DNA from: Rossellomorea aquimaris
GTDB taxonomy: Bacteria; Bacillota; Bacilli; Bacillales; Fictibacillaceae
Assembly (NCBI GenBank): GCA_020524245.1
Contig: JAIVLN010000001.1
Coordinates: 992,001 to 1,056,000, forward strand
Length of the DNA: 64,000 nt
Direction of reading: 5' to 3'
A program made the translations under genes and the position numbers. A model generated the notes under the pieces. It saw nothing but the letters and a program-made list of their open reading frames with translations. It searched no databases and was not told where the DNA came from. Positions within the stretch are counted from its first letter, which is position 1. Each line of letters opens with the position of its first letter. Positions 8,432-20,065 of this stretch are shown one piece after another.

Positions 8432-8464
8432 GCAAAAAAAGAGCACGGAACGTTTGTCCCGTGC
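8432..8464 (-). terminator. Terminator of trxB
   Basis: On the minus strand GCACGGGAC pairs with GTTCCGTGC and is followed by TCTTTTTTT. It lies about 115 bp beyond the trxB stop. Confidence 0.8.
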
Positions 8465-8576
8465 ACAAAATAAGAAATTTATTAAAAGGGGGTCAATTTC
8501 TTAATTATATACTACCCCACCAATGTTTCACGGCTGTTACAATCTGATTAAAACAGAATTACGTTTCGTATAGATT

Positions 8577-9608
<1,032 letters not shown>

Positions 9609-9726
9609 TTAGTTTGGACCATTATTTTTATCTTATTAGTATCGTATAAAATCGAGTGGTCGTTCGTCTAACAAAATGCTCACGAGCCCCATCATTGTAA
9701 CCTAGCTTACTAAAAAAGCAGTCCTA

Positions 9727-11346
9727 TCACTCGCTAAAAGCACCTTCAGCTTCTCTATCGTATAACGCTCTCAATTTCTTTACGTACTTTCCGACAGTCG
9801 AAATGGAAATGCCATACCGTGAAGCAACTTCTTTTTGAGAAGTCTTCTTTTCATGTAAAAGGTCGGACATATAATCGATCGCACCCGCCCAAGCCTCTGT
9901 ATTATTCAATGAAATCGTTCCGCTTTTCGATTCTCCAACCAATAGATACCACAGAAGTGCTGGTTCTCCACCCAATTCACTTCGGTGCTGAAGAAGGTGA
10001 TCGAGGATCTCTAATCCTGCCACGGCCTCGACAGGAGGTTCGTTTAATTGAACAATACCCTTTTCCATTTGCATCTCCACTTGTTCATAGCCATTCTCGA
10101 ACAGTACAGTGGCAGCTAGCTCTTTTACAATTTCCGCTTCACTCACTTCAGCACACAATGCTTCCAATGCAGCAGATGCCTCTTCATCCTTCCACTTCCG
10201 GATCAACAACAGATGAGCAAGCTTATTTTTGTTGATCGTTCCTTTCAATTGTTGGATCCGCTCCGTCAATTCGGTCGTTTCATGATAATTATTGATCGGT
10301 ATAGTATATTGATATTCAGCATACTCGGGTTGGAGTGCGTAATCTTCCAATTTATCTAGATAATACGTCGCAACTGGGCTTTCCGGATCGAGGTCGAGGA
10401 GCTTTTCCCAAGCCCATTGCGCTGCCTGCGTACGCCCTGTTTTTAACGAGGCGATAGCCAACCAGTGGAAATACGTCACGTTCCATGCGTATCCGTGATT
10501 TTTCACAGAATGAAGCCATAGGAAAGCAAGCTCATTCTCCTCGATAAGAGCAAATGTGCTACCGAGCTTATACCGATGTTCAGGAATAATCGGATGGATG
10601 ACTCTGAGCATGCGCACAAATTGGTCGAGCTCGTTCCTTTGTTGAAGCTGTTTATAAAAAAGAGCAGCATTACAAAGCGCATGAAGATTCCCTGGATTCT
10701 TGTCCAAGATATCATCAAGCACGACGAAGGCTTCTTTATATTCTCCCAGGTAAAAATGGGCAAGCGCCAAATTGTTATAGGCCGCCCAGAATTCTGGATG
10801 ATTTTTAATCATCTGTTTCAATAGGTCCCGCGCATCTGCGAATTGTCCTTGTTCAAGACTGCGACGCGCTTTTTCATGTTGTACAATCAGCCGTTCTTCA
10901 GATGAACGGTTTTCGAGATCCTCGCCAAACTCGCTATGTATCAGGTCTAGCAATTCTTCTGAATCCTCGTAAAAATCCCCATCCGGATCGTTTTCCATGT
11001 AGCGGACCGCTTCATTTTCGGCCTCGCGGAACATTCCGAGATGGGCATAATTGTTTGCCATGAAGTAGTAGCATTCTGAGATGTCTGAATCAATTTCACT
11101 CACGATGTATTCCAACAGATCATTCGACTCGATGAAGTCTCCGAGCTCTGCGAGTGTTGCAGCAAGCTGACAAAGGTACGTCGGTTCTTTTGGATCGACA
11201 TCGACAGCCCGTTGGAAAAGTTGCTTCGCCCTATACAAATCCTTCTTCTGATATGCCTTTAATCCACGTTGAAAATAATACTCCCCACTCCGTGAAAAAG
11301 GGATGACCTTCCCTTGTTCCTCAGATGGGTTATGCTTGACTTTCAT
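9727..11346 (-). CDS. yvcD: TPR protein with C-terminal helix-turn-helix (YvcD-like)
   Basis: A 539-residue protein. Residues 20-330 are tetratricopeptide-like repeats (GEYYFQRGLKAYQKKDLYRA, AYNNLALAHFYLGEYKEA and others). The last 50 residues are a helix-turn-helix, SQKEVASRYGISISTVGKYV. TPR regions bind proteins or peptides; with the HTH this suggests a DNA-associated or regulatory role. By position next to trxB it corresponds to B. subtilis YvcD, whose function is unknown. The ATG at 11346 begins a plausible N-terminus. No clear terminator follows. Confidence 0.8.
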   Translation of the reverse strand: MKVKHNPSEEQGKVIPFSRSGEYYFQRGLKAYQKKDLYRAKQLFQRAVDVDPKEPTYLCQLAATLAELGDFIESNDLLEYIVSEIDSDISECYYFMANNYAHLGMFREAENEAVRYMENDPDGDFYEDSEELLDLIHSEFGEDLENRSSEERLIVQHEKARRSLEQGQFADARDLLKQMIKNHPEFWAAYNNLALAHFYLGEYKEAFVVLDDILDKNPGNLHALCNAALFYKQLQQRNELDQFVRMLRVIHPIIPEHRYKLGSTFALIEENELAFLWLHSVKNHGYAWNVTYFHWLAIASLKTGRTQAAQWAWEKLLDLDPESPVATYYLDKLEDYALQPEYAEYQYTIPINNYHETTELTERIQQLKGTINKNKLAHLLLIRKWKDEEASAALEALCAEVSEAEIVKELAATVLFENGYEQVEMQMEKGIVQLNEPPVEAVAGLEILDHLLQHRSELGGEPALLWYLLVGESKSGTISLNNTEAWAGAIDYMSDLLHEKKTSQKEVASRYGISISTVGKYVKKLRALYDREAEGAFSE

Positions 11347-11454
11347 GTAATGTAATCACCCGTTCTCTGTACTCTCTTTCGAAAGTATAACACACGGGGA
11401 CATCCCTCGAATATACGAAACACGACATTTGGAAAAAGAAGAAAATGGTACTAC

Positions 11455-11482
11455 GAAAAAGAGGCTGACCCCTGTCAGCCTC
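11455..11482 (-). terminator. Terminator of the his operon
   Basis: GAGGCTGAC pairs with GTCAGCCTC, followed by five T on the minus strand, eight bases past the hisI stop codon. Confidence 0.92.
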
Positions 11483-11489
11483 CCCTCCA

Positions 11490-12137
11490 TTATTCATTTT
11501 CAGCGGATTTAGTGTGCCGTTCTTTTAGTACTTTCAACACATCATCGAGCGGAAGATCTTGTTCTTTCAGCAATACAAGCACGTGATACAGAAGGTCAGC
11601 GGTCTCCCAGGACAGCTCGTTCTTATCACGGTTCTTGGCTGCGATGATGACCTCGGATGCTTCTTCTCCGACCTTTTTCAAAATCTTATCGACGCCTTCC
11701 TTGAAGAGATACGTCGTATAAGAGCCTTCTGGACGAGTCGCTTCACGTTCAGCAATCAATTTTTCCAGTTGTGAGAGGATGGCGAAACGGTCGGAAGCAC
11801 TTCGCTCGACACCGCCATCTTCCAACAACGAATCCTCAAAGCACGAAAACGTTCCTCTATGACAAGCAGGTCCGTTCGGGTGAACGAGCACGACGAGCGC
11901 ATCCTGGTCGCAATCGTATCGGATGTCCTCAATCACCTGGGTATTTCCAGACGTTTCACCTTTGTGCCATAGCTCTTGTCTCGAACGACTGTAAAACCAC
12001 GTCTCACGGGTATTTAGAGATTTTTGCAGCGATTCTTCGTTCATGTAAGCGAGTGTTAGGACTTCTTTACTCTGCACATCCTGGACAATCGCCGGAATCA
12101 ACCCGTTCTCACCAAACTTCAAGTCACTTATGTTCAT
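11490..12137 (-). CDS. hisI: HisI(E): phosphoribosyl-AMP cyclohydrolase / phosphoribosyl-ATP pyrophosphatase
   Basis: A 215-residue fusion carrying histidine steps 2 and 3. The N-terminal cyclohydrolase has YDCDQDA and [10 protein letters not shown], which supply metal-binding Asp and Cys residues. The C-terminal pyrophosphatase has [14 protein letters not shown] and [11 protein letters not shown]. The start ATG overlaps the hisF stop (ATGA). It is the last gene of the operon. Confidence 0.97.
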   Translation of the reverse strand: MNISDLKFGENGLIPAIVQDVQSKEVLTLAYMNEESLQKSLNTRETWFYSRSRQELWHKGETSGNTQVIEDIRYDCDQDALVVLVHPNGPACHRGTFSCFEDSLLEDGGVERSASDRFAILSQLEKLIAEREATRPEGSYTTYLFKEGVDKILKKVGEEASEVIIAAKNRDKNELSWETADLLYHVLVLLKEQDLPLDDVLKVLKERHTKSAENE

Positions 12138-12892
12138 CGCACGTTCACCCCTTGCTTTCTCAGTTCGTCCTTCACAGCCATGATGGACGTTTCTTTATAG
12201 TGGAAAATCGACGCTGCCAGCGCCGCATCTGCATCTGCCTCTGTAAAAACGTCATGAAAATGCTCAGCCGCACCTGCTCCACCTGATGCAATGACTGGCA
12301 CCGTCACTGCGTCGCGTACTTTTTTCGTCAATTCGATATGGAATCCAGACTTTTCGCCGTCCCGGTCCATGCTCGTGAGCAGGATTTCTCCTGCTCCTCT
12401 TTTGACCGCTTCCTTCGCCCAGTCGATGACTTCCCAGTCAGTCGGACGCTGGCCGCCGTTCGTATACACACGCCACGAGCCGAGCTCCTCATCATACCTG
12501 GCGTCAATCGCAACGACGATGCATTGCGATCCGAAGTATTGCGACCCGAGCGTAATTAGATCCGGATTTTTCACCGCTGCTGTATTCAGAGAAACTTTAT
12601 CCGCTCCTGCCCGCAACACCTTCTTCATGTCTTCCAGAGCGTTGATTCCTCCCCCGACTGTAAAAGGGATTGCAAGCTCAGCTGCGACTTCTTTTACGAC
12701 ATCAATAATGGCATGCCGCTTTTCATTCGAAGCGGAAATATCGAGGAAGACAAGCTCATCCGCACCTTGTTCATCGTACAATTTTGCAAGTTCCACCGGG
12801 TCTCCTGCATCAATGATATTTACGAATTGAACGCCTTTGACGACTCGTCCATCTTTTACATCCAAACAAGGAATGATTCGTTTCGTTAACAT
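12134..12892 (-). CDS. hisF: HisF, imidazole glycerol phosphate synthase cyclase subunit
   Basis: A 252-residue (beta/alpha)8 barrel. Catalytic Asp11 is in [15 protein letters not shown], and the second Asp, near residue 130, in [14 protein letters not shown]. With HisH it converts PRFAR and glutamine-derived ammonia to IGP and AICAR. It abuts hisA without a gap. Confidence 0.98.
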   Translation of the reverse strand: MLTKRIIPCLDVKDGRVVKGVQFVNIIDAGDPVELAKLYDEQGADELVFLDISASNEKRHAIIDVVKEVAAELAIPFTVGGGINALEDMKKVLRAGADKVSLNTAAVKNPDLITLGSQYFGSQCIVVAIDARYDEELGSWRVYTNGGQRPTDWEVIDWAKEAVKRGAGEILLTSMDRDGEKSGFHIELTKKVRDAVTVPVIASGGAGAAEHFHDVFTEADADAALAASIFHYKETSIMAVKDELRKQGVNVR

Positions 12893-13633
12893 TTATTGAC
12901 CTACTTTCCCAAGGGCTTCCGATAGGGTGAACCTCTCTGTGTAGAGGGCTTTTCCGATGATCGCCCCTTCAATCCCCTCGTATTGTCTGTCCGCCAGGTT
13001 GCGGAGGTCCTCCAATGAACTGACGCCTCCTGAAGCGATTACTTCAGCATCCGAAGCTTTCGCAAGCTCGGCAATCGCCTCGATGTTCGGACCTTCGAGC
13101 GTACCATCTCTGGATATATCGGTAAAAATAAAGTGACGCGCTCCAGCCTCCGCCATCTCTTTAGCGAGGTCCGTCGCTTTCACTTCAGATTTGTCCAGCC
13201 ATCCTTCAGTAGCCACATAGCCTTCGCGCGCATCGAGTCCGACCGCAATCCGTTCACCGTATTTCTTCAGCATCTCTTTCGTGAACGCGGGATTTTTCAC
13301 AGCGACACTTCCAAGAATGACACGATCAACGCCTCGTTCCAGGTAAAAGGCAACGTCTTCTTCCGTCCGGATGCCACCACCAACTTGCACCTTTACATCG
13401 AGTTCAGAAGCGACGCGTAGCACGTGTTCGTGGTTCACTTTTTCAGCGGCCTTCGCTCCATCCAGATCGACCATATGGATCCAGTCGGCCCCTTCCTCGG
13501 CAAACTTTTTCGCCATCTCGAATGGGGAGTCACCATAAACCGTCTCCTGGTCGTAATCGCCCTGGAACAGACGGACGCATTTGCCGCCCCGCATATCAAT
13601 CGCTGGATATAGTTCGAATCTTCGTTGTTGCAT
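12893..13633 (-). CDS. hisA: HisA, ProFAR isomerase
   Basis: A 246-residue barrel enzyme. Asp8-type catalytic acid is in [18 protein letters not shown] and the second in [14 protein letters not shown]. It opens the ribose of ProFAR by an Amadori rearrangement. The ATG at 13633 is preceded by GGGGAGGA; ten extra upstream codons lie inside hisH and are not needed. It overlaps the end of hisH by 38 bp. Confidence 0.97.
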   Translation of the reverse strand: MQQRRFELYPAIDMRGGKCVRLFQGDYDQETVYGDSPFEMAKKFAEEGADWIHMVDLDGAKAAEKVNHEHVLRVASELDVKVQVGGGIRTEEDVAFYLERGVDRVILGSVAVKNPAFTKEMLKKYGERIAVGLDAREGYVATEGWLDKSEVKATDLAKEMAEAGARHFIFTDISRDGTLEGPNIEAIAELAKASDAEVIASGGVSSLEDLRNLADRQYEGIEGAIIGKALYTERFTLSEALGKVGQ

Positions 13634-14267
13634 CAGACTTCCTCCCCTCGATGTAATCCGCAAAGTTTTTTAATATCTCAAGTCCTGCCGTACTGCTTTT
13701 TTCCGGGTGGAATTGTGCACCAAAGATATGCCCTTTCCCGACAATGGCAGGGACTTCTTCATGATAATCCGCCGTTGCAAGCAACACGCTTCGATCCTCC
13801 GTTTTTACAAAATAAGAATGGACGAAATAGACATAGTCCGTGCTCAAATCTTGTAAAAGAGGAGAATTCGGTTGCTGGAGGACCATCCGGTTCCATCCCA
13901 TGTGAGGGACTTTATAGCTGACACCTTCACCTGACTTGCCTGGGAAGCGGACAACACGTCCAGGCAACAGGTTCAAGCCTTCCGTCAGACCATTCTCTTC
14001 ACTCTCTTCAAAAAGAAGCTGCATGCCAAGGCAAATCCCGAACAACGGCTTACCGCCAGCAACTTCACTTTTGATAAACGCATCCATACCGCTTTCTTCC
14101 AATGCATGCATCGCGTCCTTGAATGCACCGACTCCTGGTAGGAGCAGTGCATCAGCATCGGCGAGGTCTTCTTTTTTCTCAGATAAAAAGTACTCGACGC
14201 CTAAACGGCGAAGCGCATTTTGAACGGAATGGAGATTCCCCATTCCGTAATCGATGATTCCAATCAT
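13596..14267 (-). CDS. hisH: HisH, glutamine amidotransferase subunit of IGP synthase
   Basis: A 223-residue class I amidotransferase. The nucleophile Cys is in [12 protein letters not shown], and the His/Glu pair in GAQFHPEKS. It supplies ammonia to HisF. The ATG at 14267 ([11 protein letters not shown]) follows AAAGGAA. The C-terminus is about ten residues longer than usual and runs into hisA in another frame. Confidence 0.97.
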   Translation of the reverse strand: MIGIIDYGMGNLHSVQNALRRLGVEYFLSEKKEDLADADALLLPGVGAFKDAMHALEESGMDAFIKSEVAGGKPLFGICLGMQLLFEESEENGLTEGLNLLPGRVVRFPGKSGEGVSYKVPHMGWNRMVLQQPNSPLLQDLSTDYVYFVHSYFVKTEDRSVLLATADYHEEVPAIVGKGHIFGAQFHPEKSSTAGLEILKNFADYIEGRKSDATTKIRTISSD

Positions 14268-14268
14268 T

Positions 14269-14862
14269 TTAGAGCATTCCTTTCGTTGACGGGACTCCGG
14301 TGACACGAGGATCGAGCTGAGTCGCTTCATCCAACGCACGACCGAGCGCTTTGAAGATCGCCTCGATGATATGATGCGTGTTCGATCCGTGGTGGACGAT
14401 GACGTGCAGGTTCATGCGTGCCTCAAGCGCGAATTTCCACAAAAATTCGTGGACGTTTTCCGTATCAAATGTACCGACTTTGGAAGATGGCAGCTCGCCG
14501 ACTTTCCATTCGAAGTGCGGTCGATTGCTTAGATCCACAACCACTTGAGCAAGCGCTTCGTCCATCGGCACAATCGCGTTGCCATACCGACGAATCCCCT
14601 TTTTATCGCCTAACGCATCAAGGAACGTCTGTCCGAGACAGATCCCGATGTCTTCGGTTGTATGATGGTCATCAATTTCCGTATCCCCTGTCGCGTTCAC
14701 CTGCAGGTCGAACAGCCCATGACGTGTCCATAAATCGAGCATATGGTTCATGAAAGGAACCGGTGTATGGATTTCAGACTGGCCTTGTCCATCAATCTGG
14801 AGGCTCAGTTCAATTTGCGTTTCATTCGTTTTACGAGTAATAGATGATGTGCGTTCTGACAT
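14269..14862 (-). CDS. hisB: HisB, imidazoleglycerol-phosphate dehydratase
   Basis: A 197-residue dehydratase with the two manganese-binding signatures [14 protein letters not shown] and [16 protein letters not shown]. It is the single-function form, without the N-terminal phosphatase found in enterobacteria. One base separates its stop from the hisH start. Confidence 0.97.
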   Translation of the reverse strand: MSERTSSITRKTNETQIELSLQIDGQGQSEIHTPVPFMNHMLDLWTRHGLFDLQVNATGDTEIDDHHTTEDIGICLGQTFLDALGDKKGIRRYGNAIVPMDEALAQVVVDLSNRPHFEWKVGELPSSKVGTFDTENVHEFLWKFALEARMNLHVIVHHGSNTHHIIEAIFKALGRALDEATQLDPRVTGVPSTKGML

Positions 14863-14865
14863 GAA

Positions 14866-16134
14866 TCACTTTTCCTCCAGTCGAATATCAATGGCTCGAG
14901 CGTGCGCTTCAAGGCCTTCAAGTCGTGCTAGTTTACTAATCTTCCGCCCATCGTTGAACAATGCATCTGTTCCGTACGAGATGATGCTCGATTTCTTGAT
15001 GAAATCATCAACACCGAGCGGGCTCGAAAATCGTGCTGTACCGTTTGTCGGCAAAACGTGGTTCGGTCCGGCAAAATAGTCACCGACAGGCTCTGAGCTG
15101 TTTTTCCCTACGAAAATCGCACCAGCGTGCTTGATCTGACCAAGTAGCTCGAAAGGCTCATGTGCAACAAGCTCCAAATGTTCTGGCGCTACCTCGTTGA
15201 TGGCCTCAATTGCTTCCTCTTCCGTATTGGCCACGTAAATGACGCCGTTACTGATGATTGAAGCTTCAGCGATCGATTTACGAGGCAGGCTTTCCAACTG
15301 TCGGATCACTTCTTTCGACGTCTCTTCCGCCACTTCAATCGAAGTTGTAACAAGAATGGCACTCGCCATCTGATCGTGCTCCGCTTGAGACAACAAGTCT
15401 GCGGCTAAGTATACCGGATTCGCCGTATCATCCGCATAAATCATAATCTCACTCGGCCCCGCGATCATGTCGATGCCGACAAGACCGAACACTTCCCGTT
15501 TCGCGAGCGCGACGTAGATGTTTCCAGGTCCGACGATTTTATCGACCGGTTGTACCGTTTCGGTTCCGAATGTAAAAGCACCGACTGCTTGTGCACCGCC
15601 GATTTTATAAATTTCATGGACGCCGCCTTCGTTCGCTGCGACCAGGACGCTTGCAGGAATCGTTCCGTCTTCACGAGGCGGGGTCGCAATCGCGATCCGG
15701 CTGACGCCCGCAACACTCGCAGGGATCGTCCCCATCAAAACAGATGATGGATACTCGGCGGTTCCACCTGGGACATAGACGCCGACCGATTCGAGGGGTG
15801 TAATCTTTTGTCCGAGCACTGTACCGTCCTTTTTCGTCACCATCCACGATTCTCGCACCTGTCTTTTATGGTAATCACGGATGTTTTGCGCCGCTTCGCG
15901 TATGATGGTCACCACTTCTTCATCGAGTGAAGCGTACGCTTTTTCAATTTCAACATCCGTCACCTTCAACGATTCCAATCGGACGCCATCGAACGTTTCG
16001 GTCAATTCGACGAGTGCCGTGTCCCCTCTTTCTTTTACTTGATTGAGGATTCCGATGACGGCTTCCCTTTGATCCTCCGTTCCATGATCGAGCTGTTTCC
16101 GTAAGGTTGCATCCCTTAACTGCTGGATTTTCAT
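14866..16134 (-). CDS. hisD: HisD, histidinol dehydrogenase
   Basis: A 422-residue enzyme catalysing the last two oxidations to histidine with NAD and zinc. Recognised motifs are [35 protein letters not shown] (zinc and catalytic region) and [14 protein letters not shown]. It overlaps hisG by four bases (ATGA-type coupling). Confidence 0.98.
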   Translation of the reverse strand: MKIQQLRDATLRKQLDHGTEDQREAVIGILNQVKERGDTALVELTETFDGVRLESLKVTDVEIEKAYASLDEEVVTIIREAAQNIRDYHKRQVRESWMVTKKDGTVLGQKITPLESVGVYVPGGTAEYPSSVLMGTIPASVAGVSRIAIATPPREDGTIPASVLVAANEGGVHEIYKIGGAQAVGAFTFGTETVQPVDKIVGPGNIYVALAKREVFGLVGIDMIAGPSEIMIYADDTANPVYLAADLLSQAEHDQMASAILVTTSIEVAEETSKEVIRQLESLPRKSIAEASIISNGVIYVANTEEEAIEAINEVAPEHLELVAHEPFELLGQIKHAGAIFVGKNSSEPVGDYFAGPNHVLPTNGTARFSSPLGVDDFIKKSSIISYGTDALFNDGRKISKLARLEGLEAHARAIDIRLEEK

Positions 16135-16778
16135 CGGACAACCTCCTTTCCTTCAATCACCTTTTCCAGTCGATTCACCATCTCATCAATCCGGTTCGCT
16201 TTCACTCGATAGCTGACTGGATTCACGATGAATCTCGAGGTGATTTCCATGATTTTTTCCGTTTCAACTAATCCGTTTTCTTTTAACGTTCGGCCGGTTG
16301 AGACGATATCAACGATCCGATCTGCGAGACCGATCATCGGGGCAAGCTCGATGGACCCGTTCAGCTTGATGATTTCGACCTGTCTGCCCTGGCTTCTAAA
16401 GTAGCTCGAAGCGACGTTCGGATATTTGGATGCGATTTTTGGCGCAACGGAATCGAGTTCTGTACCCGGGAGTCCTGCTACCGCCAGGTGACAGCGCGAA
16501 ATTCCGAGATCGAGCACCTCATACACATTCCGCTTTTCTTCAAGCATGACGTCCTTTCCGGCGATTCCGACATCCGCGACACCATGCTCCACATAGGTCG
16601 GCACATCCATCGGCTTCGCTAAAATGAACCGCAAATCCTCTTCTTCGATATCAATGATCAGTTTGCGGGAGTCTTCAAACTCTGGAGGAAGCGCGTAATC
16701 GGCTTCACGTAGCATTTGAACCGCTTCTTCAAAGATTCGCCCTTTCGGCATGGCGATCGTCAGCTTCGTCGATGTCAT
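16131..16778 (-). CDS. hisG: HisG, short-form ATP phosphoribosyltransferase
   Basis: A 215-residue catalytic subunit for the first committed step of histidine synthesis. It lacks the C-terminal regulatory domain of long HisG and so requires HisZ, encoded directly upstream. Signatures are [12 protein letters not shown] and [15 protein letters not shown]. It overlaps hisZ by four bases. Confidence 0.98.
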   Translation of the reverse strand: MTSTKLTIAMPKGRIFEEAVQMLREADYALPPEFEDSRKLIIDIEEEDLRFILAKPMDVPTYVEHGVADVGIAGKDVMLEEKRNVYEVLDLGISRCHLAVAGLPGTELDSVAPKIASKYPNVASSYFRSQGRQVEIIKLNGSIELAPMIGLADRIVDIVSTGRTLKENGLVETEKIMEITSRFIVNPVSYRVKANRIDEMVNRLEKVIEGKEVVR

Positions 16779-17965
16779 TTGCTAACTCCCTCCTCTTTTC
16801 CTAAGTAATAGGTCACATTGGAAAACTTTTCAGTGAACCCATCCAAGTTTTCAATCCCTTTAATATCCTGAAGAACAGCGGTTTCGCCCTGTCCTCTTAG
16901 TTTTTGACAAAACGCGATGGCATCCTTCCGTTGTTTTTCCGAATAGACGATGCAGTGCGTGAACGTCTTCTCTTCACGTGGATGAACCGCCTCAATCAGG
17001 TGATCCAGATGAATCCCGAATCCGGTCGCCTTCGTATCCATATCAAATTTGGAGAGTAGTGTATCGTATCGACCACCATTACTGATCGGAGATCCGAGTT
17101 CAGGTGCATATCCTTCGAAAACGACACCGGTGTAATATGTCATATGGCTGACCAGTGTCAGATCCAGAGACACGAGATCGCTCACACCATAAGCTGCCAG
17201 TCCATCACGTAATGTCTGGAGCTCCTCCAACGCTTCGTAAGCGCGTGTGGATGTGATCAGTTCCTCCGCTTGTTCCAGACCAGCCGTACCGCCTCTCAGT
17301 TGCAGGAAGTCGAGGAGCCGCTTCTGATCGATCGATGACAATGGAAGTTCTTTCACATGCTGGCGGTAGCCGACATAATTTTTCTCATATAAAAATCGCT
17401 TGAGTGTCTCCGTCCGTTGATCGGTCCCGAGAATTTCCTTGAAGAGTGCATCGACATACCCGAGGTGTCCGACTGCGACTTGGAAGTTGTTCAAGCCGAC
17501 AGCTTTCAGAGTCTCGATCATCAAGGCGATCACTTCTGCATCGGCACTCGTCGTTCCGTCGCCAATCAGCTCGACTCCGAATTGTTCAAACTCAGCCGGA
17601 CGACCGCCTTCCTGTTCCTGAGCACGGAAGACATGCGCTGCATACGCAATACGCATCGGAAGTGGCTCGTCTTTCAGGCTAGATGCCGCAACCCGTGCAA
17701 TCGGTGCTGTCATATCGGGACGCAGGACGAGCGTTTTCCCTTCTTGGTCGAGTAGTTTGAAAAGCTGTTGATCCAGTGTGGCAGAGGCCTCTCCTACTGT
17801 GTCGTAATACTCGACGGTCGGCGTCTGCATGAAGCGGTATCCCCATTGACGAACAATGGTTTCCATCGCTGTCCGACTGATTGATTTGATTTCATAAAGA
17901 TGAGGAAGCGTGTCCCGCATCCCCAATGGTTTTTCAAATACAAGCGGTTTCGACACATCGTTCAC
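16775..17965 (-). CDS. hisZ: HisZ, ATP phosphoribosyltransferase regulatory subunit
   Basis: A 396-residue paralogue of histidyl-tRNA synthetase. Motif 2-like [15 protein letters not shown] and [10 protein letters not shown] are visible, and it lacks an anticodon-binding domain. It forms a hetero-octamer with short HisG and gives feedback control by histidine. It is the first gene of the operon, in the B. subtilis order hisZGDBHAFI. Confidence 0.97.
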   Translation of the reverse strand: MNDVSKPLVFEKPLGMRDTLPHLYEIKSISRTAMETIVRQWGYRFMQTPTVEYYDTVGEASATLDQQLFKLLDQEGKTLVLRPDMTAPIARVAASSLKDEPLPMRIAYAAHVFRAQEQEGGRPAEFEQFGVELIGDGTTSADAEVIALMIETLKAVGLNNFQVAVGHLGYVDALFKEILGTDQRTETLKRFLYEKNYVGYRQHVKELPLSSIDQKRLLDFLQLRGGTAGLEQAEELITSTRAYEALEELQTLRDGLAAYGVSDLVSLDLTLVSHMTYYTGVVFEGYAPELGSPISNGGRYDTLLSKFDMDTKATGFGIHLDHLIEAVHPREEKTFTHCIVYSEKQRKDAIAFCQKLRGQGETAVLQDIKGIENLDGFTEKFSNVTYYLGKEEGVSK

Positions 17966-18042
17966 TCTCCGGTTTCTTTTTTATTTATAAAGGAAAATAC
18001 TTTAGTTCGCTAATTAACTAACAAGATAAAGACTTAATAAGT

Positions 18043-18071
18043 AGTCTAACGCTCTTCCGAAAACTCGTCAA
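18043..18071 (-). promoter_or_regulatory. Promoter of the his operon
   Basis: TTGACG (18071-18066), 17-bp spacer, TAGACT (18048-18043), read on the minus strand. The leader to hisZ is about 70 nt. I see no T-box there, only AT-rich sequence with a weak inverted repeat, AGTTAGTTAATTAGCGAACT. Confidence 0.75.
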
Positions 18072-18187
18072 CCAATAAATTTTAAAGTACTGTCGTTTAT
18101 GTTTACCCTATTTATCCCTTCTTAATAGTCAAGATCCACATAAAAACAGTACCAATACAATAATGGAGTGATTTGGGACAAAACAGA

Positions 18188-18235
18188 AGGGGCAGTCCTA
18201 CAAAGTCGATCCATTTTCGACTAATAGGACTGCCC
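18188..18235 (-). terminator. Long hairpin after the metalloprotease lipoprotein gene
   Basis: GGGGCAGTCCTA faces TAGGACTGCCCC, with an inner stem AGTCGA/TCGACT. On the minus strand it is followed by TTCTGTTTT. It probably ends the lipoprotein transcript; symmetry means it could also act on the other strand. Confidence 0.6.
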
Positions 18236-18263
18236 CATTATTTGATTCATATTTGGTCCACAA

Positions 18264-19136
18264 TCATTTTGAATAGTATCGATCATCTATTTGTAAAATG
18301 GTCTTTTCGAGCTCATAGTATCCTTTCATGTCATTTTTTTCTTTATCATTTAAAGGCTGTTCTTTTTCCATAATATAATCCAACCATTCCGTTTCTAATG
18401 TGTCTATGTCTTTTCCATAGGATTCTTTAATTGCTATATTTAATTGATCTACGTTATAAATCTTTTCAAATGTCTTTAGACCGTACTCCTCAATTAGATA
18501 CGATACGAATGAACCCGCATGTATATAACTAAGTAATTGAAGGGCATTCTCTTCCTCACTGTCTACGTATGATCGGAAATAAGTTCCACTTAATACATTG
18601 TCCGTTAGTTTTCTAAGTGGTAGATTCCGATTAATCTCAATGCATTGTCTCATCATTCTATGTAGAGACAATTCATATCCTGGTATCGTACCTGAGCCAT
18701 ATTCAGACTCAACATACTCAGCAAGTCCTTCCTGAGTGAAAAAACCAGAAGATGATCCACCAAACTTCCCGTCAATGACTTCTCCGTACCCTAGTAACGA
18801 ATGCGTTAATTCATGGAAAATAGGGAACTTTCCATTAACCTTACGAAGCGTGATCTGACTTACATCACCATATGACATCCCACTTTCCTCATAGAGCACA
18901 ATATCAATTTGTTCTGCGGGCACATAATCTGTTTCAATTAAACCATTTATGATGATAGTCGCTTCTTTAACTTGCTCTGATACGTTGTTCAACTCTTCTT
19001 TTGATAATCCAGCTTTGTCAATTAGTCGGAATGTTATTTCAGGTGTTCCATCCTCTGATTTCACTATTACTTCTTTTGGCGAACATCCTGCTAGTACAAT
19101 CATCAATCCAAGAATGCCAACCCATATTTTCTTCAT
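18264..19136 (-). CDS. Secreted lipoprotein with gluzincin metalloprotease motif
   Basis: A 290-residue protein beginning with a lipoprotein signal peptide and lipobox VLAGC, so it is probably anchored on the outer membrane face. HELTH (zinc-binding HExxH) is followed about 24 residues later by QEGLAEYVE, which offers the third ligand Glu, as in gluzincin peptidases. The substrate is unknown. The ATG at 19136 is preceded by GAGGGAGGGG. The frame stays open upstream only because the 21-bp repeat array keeps frame; that extension has no start signal and is left out. The gene is absent from the B. subtilis order between hisZ and yvoF. Confidence 0.75.
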   Translation of the reverse strand: MKKIWVGILGLMIVLAGCSPKEVIVKSEDGTPEITFRLIDKAGLSKEELNNVSEQVKEATIIINGLIETDYVPAEQIDIVLYEESGMSYGDVSQITLRKVNGKFPIFHELTHSLLGYGEVIDGKFGGSSSGFFTQEGLAEYVESEYGSGTIPGYELSLHRMMRQCIEINRNLPLRKLTDNVLSGTYFRSYVDSEEENALQLLSYIHAGSFVSYLIEEYGLKTFEKIYNVDQLNIAIKESYGKDIDTLETEWLDYIMEKEQPLNDKEKNDMKGYYELEKTILQIDDRYYSK

Positions 19137-19217
19137 TTCGTCCCCTCCCTCTAAAGATATACGGGACAACTTTATGGAAAGTTTCTCCAAATTATCATCT
19201 ATTGTAGATTTATACGA

Positions 19218-19392
19218 GAAGTGGTTCGATACTCGGGGGAAGTGGTTCGTAACTTCTGAGAAGTGGTTCGTTTCCTTCGAGAAGTGGTTCGTTTCCGTTG
19301 AGAAGTGGGGCGATTCCCTTGAGAAGTGGTTCAATTCCTCTGAGAAGTGGTTCAATTCCTCTGAGAAGTGGTTCGATTCCTCCGAGAACCAG
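19218..19392. repeat. Tandem array of 21-bp units (array C)
   Basis: Eight copies start at 19218, 19239, 19260, 19281, 19302, 19323, 19344 and 19365, plus a decayed ninth. Minus-strand consensus is CCACTTCTCnGAGGAATCGAA. The period is exactly 21 bp in every step. The array lies between the terminator at 19403-19459 and the lipoprotein gene, so it is in the latter's upstream region. Because 21 bp is seven codons, the array reads as an artificial NHFSxxx peptide repeat. Confidence 0.95.
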
Positions 19393-19402
19393 TATAACCT
19401 CC

Positions 19403-19459
19403 AAATAAAAGAGCCCCATTCTGAAGGAATCCGTTATAGATTCGCTCAGAATGAGGCTC
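19403..19459 (-). terminator. Terminator of the hprK-lgt-yvoD-ppaX-yvoF run
   Basis: On the minus strand GAGCCTCATTCTGA pairs with TCAGAATGGGGCTC (one mismatch), followed by TTTTATTT. It lies about 50 bp past the stop at 19509. Confidence 0.85.
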
Positions 19460-19508
19460 GCCATGTATAGTGAAGCAGAAGAACCGTCCCCACGCTTCAC
19501 ACGCTTCC

Positions 19509-20039
19509 TTATTTATAAACCAAGTTCACGTATCTTTGTACGAAACGACGCACGTCTCGTTCTTGGACGATGAAATGGTACTGGCAGCGATGGGCATTTT
19601 TGAAATAGCTGAAGTCCGTTTGCAAGTATTTTTCCAACTGTCTGCGATGGATATGGACGACCAATTCGTTCTCCTGATAAGGAACCATGATCTTCAAACG
19701 GGAAATGTACGGCAGCTCCTTGAACAAGTATACGAGATTATCCAACAGCAATCGGCCGATAGTCAGCTTGGAAGCGAAGTACTCGTCATAGTCGTCAAGG
19801 AATTCTGGACTGACATGGTCGCTGTTTTCGAAACGGATTACGGCTTCTTGCCCATTCCAGTAAGCATCGCGTATGTAGTCGCTTCCTCTTAAACGGGACA
19901 CAGCAGATAAAAAGAAGAAACGATCTTGCTGCTCGCTGTCTTTCTTCTGTTTCGAGACAGCTGCAGGACGAATCCATGCATCGCTGATACGGAACTCACC
20001 ATTCATATAGATCATTGACATTCTCTTCTTTTGTTCCAT
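19509..20039 (-). CDS. Unrecognised cytoplasmic protein downstream of yvoF
   Basis: A 176-residue protein without signal peptide or membrane segments, and rich in charged and aromatic residues. The C-terminal half is rich in Arg and Tyr (FIVQERDVRRFVQRYVNLVY). I do not recognise the family. It lies 26 bp after yvoF on the same strand and before a strong terminator, so it is probably the last gene of the hprK-lgt operon. A GGTGAGGTG ribosome site precedes the ATG at somewhat long spacing. Codon use looks like that of its neighbours. Confidence 0.7.
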   Translation of the reverse strand: MEQKKRMSMIYMNGEFRISDAWIRPAAVSKQKKDSEQQDRFFFLSAVSRLRGSDYIRDAYWNGQEAVIRFENSDHVSPEFLDDYDEYFASKLTIGRLLLDNLVYLFKELPYISRLKIMVPYQENELVVHIHRRQLEKYLQTDFSYFKNAHRCQYHFIVQERDVRRFVQRYVNLVYK

Positions 20040-20065
20040 TCTGATGACACCTCACCTTATCTATC

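Noticed and set aside
17966-18042. Histidine T-box in the hisZ leader
   Set aside because: No AGGGTGGNACCGCGG core or stem I motifs; the leader is only about 70 nt.
19137-19355. N-terminal extension of the metalloprotease through NHFSxxx heptads
   Set aside because: The frame is open only because 21-bp units keep phase; there is no ribosome site, and a lipoprotein signal with a strong site begins at 19136.
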